Source: DATDEW01 sp046590205 | GTDB taxonomy: Bacteria > Bacteroidota > Ignavibacteria > Palsa-1295 | NCBI GenBank assembly: GCA_046590205.1 | Contig: JBKJTT010000036.1 | Coordinates: 1 to 18,333 of the forward strand | DNA: 18,333 nucleotides | Direction of reading: 5' to 3' | In this document: positions 14,278 to 18,333 of the stretch, piece by piece | How the letters are laid out: every line of letters starts with the position of its first letter | Numbering within the stretch: position 1 is the stretch's first letter | The notes under the pieces: model-generated | What the model was told of the DNA's origin: nothing | Database searches by the model: none | The model's input: only the letters and a program-made list of their open reading frames with translations | Translations under genes and position numbers: made by a program

Positions 14278-14305
14278 AGAACCGTCTTTACAGTTTTCTT
14301 GATTA

Positions 14306-17300
14306 TTATATAAAACTAACACCACTCCCCTTTACAACGTGCTCAAAGAATGCAAGTGAGAGCTTTTCCTGTACGGAATTCATCTTGAGCCGTTCATTCA
14401 GATTCTTAAAGTCAACCATGTCAAGCGGTTGATCTTGATTAAAACAACTAAAGACAAATCCTTTCTCTTCTTGTGTAATTGGGTCAACGTGCTTTTGCAA
14501 ACACTGTGCACATACTTCTTTCATCATACACTGCATAGAGCTGTTGATCGAGCCAATAGCTTCGTGCCCTTCTTTAAGTAGTGGTTTGAGTGCACCCCCT
14601 TCGCGACGTGAATTCTTTATCGCCGACATCATTCTATCAGAGCCAATAGCGATGATACGGTCAACATCACAGAACCGAGCAGATTGCTCAACGCCGAGCT
14701 CGCCGCTGTTGTATGCAAGCATTGCTTGAATAATATTCCCACGGAAATGGGCGTCTTGTTCGCGATGTGGCTCAATCAATGAGCCGGCATCTGTTGACCA
14801 GATTACCTGGTCGGTCGCCGCTTCTACTTCTTCACGCTTGAAAAGATCTTCGCCATTCTTATATCCAGCGAAGTAAATAACTTTATTGTTATTTTCTTTA
14901 AGTGCTTTTGCAATAGAGAAGAGTACAGCATTACCAAGACCACCACCTGCAAGAAGGACTGTCTCATTCTCCGGTATTTCTGTCGGTGCACCGGTCGGTC
15001 CCATTACAACGATGGGTTCGCCAGGTTTAAGCATCGCGCATAACCGCGAACTTGAACCCATCTCGAGCACAATTACTGAAAGCAATCCTTGCTCTTTATC
15101 CACCCATGCACCGGTAAGTGCAAGTCCTTCCATTGCCAATGGAATACCCTGCACTTTAGGTGCAAGGCGTTCAAAGTTTTGGATGCGATAGAACTGACCC
15201 GGATGAAAATGACGTGCAGCAGCAGGAGCTTTAACAACAACTTCAACTATAGTCCTCGTCAGACGCTCAACGCGCACAACCGTTGCAAGAAATTCACTGT
15301 CGAGTTTTGTGCGAAGAGAGTACCATTCTTCTATTGGACGAACAGGTCGAGTAGTATTATAACCAAAGACAGCTCTTACTACATTAGGATAGCCATCCTT
15401 CGCACTCGCCATTGCTTTTACAACGTTGCCTGCATAACGCGGATGATTATCTCCATAAAATGTAATATACTTTCCATCCTTGTTATAGGAAGTAAAGAAT
15501 CCATCCTCGGACTCTTTGAACTCACCGTTTAAGTGATATGGCTGAAAGAATTGATTCCATTTGTCTTTCAAGAATGTACCTGGAAATTCGCGTTCATAGA
15601 TCGTATTCGGACTTGTACCTGCTGCAACGCATACTGATTTTGCCGGAAGCTCTATCATTTCTCCCGAGCCTTTGGGTTTACCATCAATATGTATCTGTCG
15701 TTCAAAGATCATTGCCTTTACCGCACCGTGCGAATCCGCAACTGCTTCTACGGGCGACATATTCTCAATATAATAAATACCTTCTTCAAGTGACTTCTCA
15801 ATCTCTTCGTGATTGAGACGATAGGCAGGCGAATCATTCAAGCTACGACGATAGACAAGTGTTACCCCGCCCCATTTGCGAACAAGCGGTACGAAGTTTG
15901 GCTCTTCATTCATCGACCGAGCACGATCACGTTCGATCTTCACTTCTCTGCCATGATCTAAAAAAATATTTAAGATGTGGCGCTCTTCATGGTCGAGACG
16001 AGAGAGAAATACTTCTTCATCGGTTTCTTTGGTGAGCAGAACATATCTATCAAGTACTTTTTCAACTTGCAATGGATAGTATGCCGCTATTTCTGTAGCG
16101 GTATCAATAGCGGTAAGTCCACCACCTATAACTATAGCCGGGAGTTGTATCTGTAAATTAGCAAGAGAAGTCTTCTTTGCAGCACCTGTGAGCTGCAGAC
16201 CCATTAAGAAATCACTTGCCTTCCGAATACCTCTGATAAGATTATTCTTCATCGACACGATTGTCGGCTTGCCCGCTCCGCTTGCAATTGCGATGTGGTC
16301 AAAGCCGTACCGCTCGTATGCATCTTCAATAGTGATAGTGCCCCCAAAACGTGTTCCGCCATAGATAGCAAGTGTATTACGTCGCGCAAGTGTCAGATAC
16401 ATCAATGATAGGAAGTTCTTATCCCAACGGACAGTAATCCCATATTCGGCTACGCCGCCGAAACCCTCCATTGTTCGCTCGCCAAGATGACTATATCTCT
16501 CACCCCAGTTCTCAATTGGTCTTGGTGCAACCCATTTTCCACTGGGGTCAATAAACCCAGTTACATCTTGGTCAAGTGGTTCTATCTTTAGACCATCAAT
16601 ACCAACAACGCCAAAACCTTCATTGAGTAAATACTGTGAGAGTGTATATCCTGCCGGACCAAGACCTACTACGAGCACATTCTTGCCATTGTATGGTAAT
16701 GCAACAGGTCGCTTGACATTAAGCGGATTCCAACGAGTTAACAAACCGTAAATCTCAACTCCCCACTTCATCTTCAAAACATCGGTCAATGCGCCCGTCT
16801 CTGCTTGGGGGATATTCACTGGGGTTTGTTTCTGATAGATACATGACTTCATACAGTCATTACAGATACGATGCCCTGTGCCGGGGCACATTGGGTTATC
16901 AATCATTACGATCGCAAGGGCACTAATAGCATCACCACGAGAAAGTAACAAGTGCATCTCCGATATTTTTTCATCGAGCGGACAGCCATCAAGGGCTATA
17001 CCAAGCGGGTTCTTCTTTATCGTGCCGTCCTTCTCGTGAATACCTTTTGAGCAAGAGTCTTTATCTCGGTCATGACAGAATACGCAGTATTCGGTTTCCC
17101 CTCGAACTTCACGTTTGGTCATACGCTCATCAGTGAGAGCAAATCCGTCTCGGCGGCGAAGATGTTCAGCGGGACCAACGATCTTCTCTTGCAGTAATTC
17201 TTCTGGGCGAATGACCTCGACAAGATGTTCGTAGTTGAGATTTTTCGGAAGTTGATAACTTGTCCAAGAACGAACTGTAGGGTTAAAACTATGGTCAAAA

Positions 17301-17866
17301 TGGGAAAGCGCACTATACGCTTCAAACTTTGCGATCACATTCTCACCATACGAAGCTATCTCACTGCTTCCCTCTTTTTCATACTCCGCAATCTTCATTG
17401 CCATTCTCGCAGTCGCAAGTTCCGGATCATCGGAGATGAACATGTCATTGAAGTGTGTCTTTAGGGAAGTATAATTACTCTTGAGAGCATTAGGTGATGC
17501 AACCTCAAGACACTTCTCGATAGACGAGTACTTCTTTAGTGCACGGCGTTGGAGAAAATCACGTTTGAACTCAAAGATGATCTTTTCACGAGCTGCGAGG
17601 TCGATTCCTGCTTTGCGCTCGCTTTCAATAGCGAAAAGAATAGCCAAGAACTCACCCAGATGTGGAGCTATTGTAACCAGCAGATTCGAGTATTCGATAG
17701 GATCGAATGTAGTCTCGGTCGTGAGTGCATACTCACTCCATTTTTTAAAGAGAGATGTGTCTCGTTCTTTTACAAAAGTTAAGAAGCGTTGGTGAAGACC
17801 ATCAAGTGCAATCGGTTCAAAGAGATCGGCATAAGAGAATCCTTCAAGTCCAAGTTTTAGCGTCAC
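14306..17866 (-). CDS. Single-chain Nfn-like FAD/iron-sulfur oxidoreductase (NfnB/GltD-like + NfnA/PyrK-like)
   Basis: 1186-residue cytoplasmic flavoprotein with no signal or membrane helix. Residues 1-250 are mostly helical and not recognised. Residues 255-345 form a GltD-type iron-sulfur region, with Cys261, 264, 272 and 295, then Cys327, 335, 338 and 342 in NPMCPGTGHRICNDCMKSC. A first FAD Rossmann motif GLGPAG is at 401-406 and a second nucleotide motif IGGGLTAIDTATE at 580-592. An insertion at about 600-665 enlarges this half. From about 855 on, a ferredoxin-reductase module follows, with the flavin motif HPGQFYRI at 888-895 and the NAD(P)-site LLAGGGLGNAV at 971-981. A PyrK-like [2Fe-2S] site has Cys1113, 1119, 1122 and 1141. 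NfnAB couples NADH, NADPH and ferredoxin by electron bifurcation; here both partners are fused, in NfnB-NfnA order. Such coupling is inferred, not shown. The start is a GTG at 17866 with no ATG nearby. Confidence 0.85.
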   Translation of the reverse strand: MTLKLGLEGFSYADLFEPIALDGLHQRFLTFVKERDTSLFKKWSEYALTTETTFDPIEYSNLLVTIAPHLGEFLAILFAIESERKAGIDLAAREKIIFEFKRDFLQRRALKKYSSIEKCLEVASPNALKSNYTSLKTHFNDMFISDDPELATARMAMKIAEYEKEGSSEIASYGENVIAKFEAYSALSHFDHSFNPTVRSWTSYQLPKNLNYEHLVEVIRPEELLQEKIVGPAEHLRRRDGFALTDERMTKREVRGETEYCVFCHDRDKDSCSKGIHEKDGTIKKNPLGIALDGCPLDEKISEMHLLLSRGDAISALAIVMIDNPMCPGTGHRICNDCMKSCIYQKQTPVNIPQAETGALTDVLKMKWGVEIYGLLTRWNPLNVKRPVALPYNGKNVLVVGLGPAGYTLSQYLLNEGFGVVGIDGLKIEPLDQDVTGFIDPSGKWVAPRPIENWGERYSHLGERTMEGFGGVAEYGITVRWDKNFLSLMYLTLARRNTLAIYGGTRFGGTITIEDAYERYGFDHIAIASGAGKPTIVSMKNNLIRGIRKASDFLMGLQLTGAAKKTSLANLQIQLPAIVIGGGLTAIDTATEIAAYYPLQVEKVLDRYVLLTKETDEEVFLSRLDHEERHILNIFLDHGREVKIERDRARSMNEEPNFVPLVRKWGGVTLVYRRSLNDSPAYRLNHEEIEKSLEEGIYYIENMSPVEAVADSHGAVKAMIFERQIHIDGKPKGSGEMIELPAKSVCVAAGTSPNTIYEREFPGTFLKDKWNQFFQPYHLNGEFKESEDGFFTSYNKDGKYITFYGDNHPRYAGNVVKAMASAKDGYPNVVRAVFGYNTTRPVRPIEEWYSLRTKLDSEFLATVVRVERLTRTIVEVVVKAPAAARHFHPGQFYRIQNFERLAPKVQGIPLAMEGLALTGAWVDKEQGLLSVIVLEMGSSSRLCAMLKPGEPIVVMGPTGAPTEIPENETVLLAGGGLGNAVLFSIAKALKENNNKVIYFAGYKNGEDLFKREEVEAATDQVIWSTDAGSLIEPHREQDAHFRGNIIQAMLAYNSGELGVEQSARFCDVDRIIAIGSDRMMSAIKNSRREGGALKPLLKEGHEAIGSINSSMQCMMKEVCAQCLQKHVDPITQEEKGFVFSCFNQDQPLDMVDFKNLNERLKMNSVQEKLSLAFFEHVVKGSGVSFI

Positions 17867-17896
17867 GTAGAATAATCGTAAGTGTCAAATCGTATG

Positions 17897-17904
17897 CAAA
17901 ACTA
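17897..17904 (-). promoter_or_regulatory. Candidate -7 promoter box (TAnnTTTG) of the large flavoprotein gene
   Basis: TAGTTTTG on the minus strand matches the Bacteroidota -7 consensus exactly. It lies 30 nt before the GTG start, which would leave a leader of about 25 nt without a Shine-Dalgarno sequence. A clear -33 TTG is not seen. Confidence 0.4.
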
Positions 17905-18026
17905 CGAAAGACGAAGGGTGTTTTTAGAATAAGTGAGGTAAGAATTTATAAAAAGGAAATGCCGCACCTTAAAACATCTTCTCTCCCCACGGGAAGACAT
18001 CCACAAAGCACGACATACCCTAAATC

Positions 18027-18051
18027 AGTAGCATCATGGCATAGGGCTACT
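18027..18051. repeat. Inverted repeat AGTAGC/GCTACT with A-rich flank
   Basis: 6-bp stem with a 13-nt loop, followed on the plus strand by TTTAAAAAAA. A second, mutually exclusive pairing CCCTA/TAGGG (18018-18022 with 18042-18046) shares one base. It could be a weak terminator or a switching leader structure on the minus strand. Confidence 0.35.
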
Positions 18052-18133
18052 TTAAAAAAACGCTATCCGTAACTACAAAAATACAGAATCGCGAGGCATA
18101 AGACAAGCCCGAAATAATGAGGTATTTTGAATT

Positions 18134-18158
18134 CTCTATATACATGATATATATAGAG
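18134..18158. repeat. 9-bp AT-rich inverted repeat
   Basis: CTCTATATA pairs with TATATAGAG across a 7-nt loop (CATGATA). The symmetry and AT content would suit a repressor operator or a hairpin, but no adjacent gene in the window explains it. Confidence 0.5.
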
Positions 18159-18166
18159 TTAATCTG

Positions 18167-18198
18167 CATTGACAATAATTAATTACATATTATTCAAT
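18167..18198. repeat. Bulged inverted repeat CATTGA/TCAATG
   Basis: CATTGA-CA-ATAAT can pair with ATTAT-TCAATG, 11 bp with a 2-nt bulge. It lies 8 nt after the previous repeat, so two dyads stand side by side. Confidence 0.4.
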
Positions 18199-18226
18199 GT
18201 GGCATGCCAGTCTATCAAGAATTATT

Positions 18227-18242
18227 TTCGGGAATGCCCGAA
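18227..18242. repeat. Hairpin TTCGGG-AATG-CCCGAA
   Basis: A perfect 6-bp GC-rich stem with a tetraloop. No clear T-run follows on either strand, so an intrinsic terminator is not well supported. Confidence 0.4.
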
Positions 18243-18284
18243 GAGGGGAGCGTTCATCATCTAAATAATGAATGTAACGTTTAG

Positions 18285-18304
18285 GTATAGGTTTGCCGCT
18301 ATAC
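18285..18304. repeat. Inverted repeat GTATAG/CTATAC
   Basis: A 6-bp stem with an 8-nt loop (GTTTGCCG). It is the fifth dyad within about 280 bases of gene-free sequence. It may be an operator or part of an RNA leader for a gene beyond the right edge. Confidence 0.35.
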
Positions 18305-18333
18305 GTCTTCTGAGGATATTATTAGAAAAGAAG

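Larger units (their letters stand above)
17867..18333. other. 467-base noncoding stretch with several inverted repeats
   Basis: I see no gene in either strand here. Short open frames have no ribosome site or family motif. The stretch is AT-rich in its right half and holds several small inverted repeats (listed separately). On the minus strand it must contain the promoter of the large flavoprotein gene. A minus-strand frame open at the right edge gives only 23 codons before a stop (TAG near 18264) and could be the end of an outside gene, but nothing supports it. Confidence 0.6.

Noticed and set aside
14278..14325. ATG start of the lipoprotein gene at 14325
   Set aside because: It overlaps the end of the flavoprotein gene and moves the lipobox away from the usual distance to the N-terminus.
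17998..18006. DnaA-box-like ACATCCACA as a hint of a replication origin
   Set aside because: It is a single site matching 7 of 9 bases, with no cluster of boxes and no dnaA, dnaN or gyrB nearby.
1..18333. Mobile element, phage, defence or CRISPR locus
   Set aside because: I saw no transposase, integrase, recombinase, Cas, restriction or toxin-antitoxin gene motifs, and no regularly spaced direct repeats.

Overview
The window is ordinary chromosomal DNA of a free-living bacterium, most likely from the FCB group (Bacteroidota, Chlorobiota, Ignavibacteriota or Kapabacteria-like). The evidence is a secreted protein with a C-terminal type IX secretion tail, two exact matches to the Bacteroidota -7 box TAnnTTTG, weak or absent Shine-Dalgarno sequences at most starts, and lipoproteins and secreted cyclophilins of the kind found there. 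Species cannot be read from the sequence. I see no insertion sequence, phage gene, CRISPR array or integration scar. Nearly all genes lie on the minus strand.

Layout from left to right. (1) A DoxX-family membrane protein, cut by the left edge (+), converges with a T9SS-secreted YHYH protein (-). (2) An S9 prolyl-oligopeptidase-type hydrolase closes a minus-strand run that reads, in transcription order: small secreted protein, pgsA, pgpA, cinA, S9 peptidase. It ends at a strong hairpin terminator at 1673-1698. PgsA and PgpA are consecutive steps of phosphatidylglycerol synthesis and are coupled by a TGATG stop/start. (3) A fatty-acid desaturase follows a methionine operon, in transcription order SAM-I riboswitch, metB, metX, hom. 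The riboswitch aptamer (10870-10981) and its intrinsic terminator (10794-10825) precede metB. The operon takes homoserine from its synthesis (Hom), through acylation (MetX), to the sulfur-bearing intermediate (MetB), under SAM feedback. (4) A family 2 glycosyltransferase is the only intact plus-strand gene. It is followed by a two-way terminator and a tRNA-Ser(UGA) gene on the minus strand.

(5) The last minus-strand run, in transcription order, is a 1186-residue iron-sulfur flavoprotein, a lipoprotein, a DUF971 zinc-site protein, a secreted cyclophilin and a lipoprotein cyclophilin. It ends at a hairpin at 11943-11967. The 1186-residue protein joins an NfnB/GltD-like half to an NfnA/PyrK-like half in one chain, behind an unrecognised N-terminal domain. 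It is the most unusual gene here. (6) The final 467 bases carry no convincing gene but several inverted repeats.

I did not find a convincing new multi-gene system. The strongest leads are the single-chain Nfn-like enzyme, the riboswitch's expression platform and whether its control extends to the desaturase, and the structured noncoding right end.
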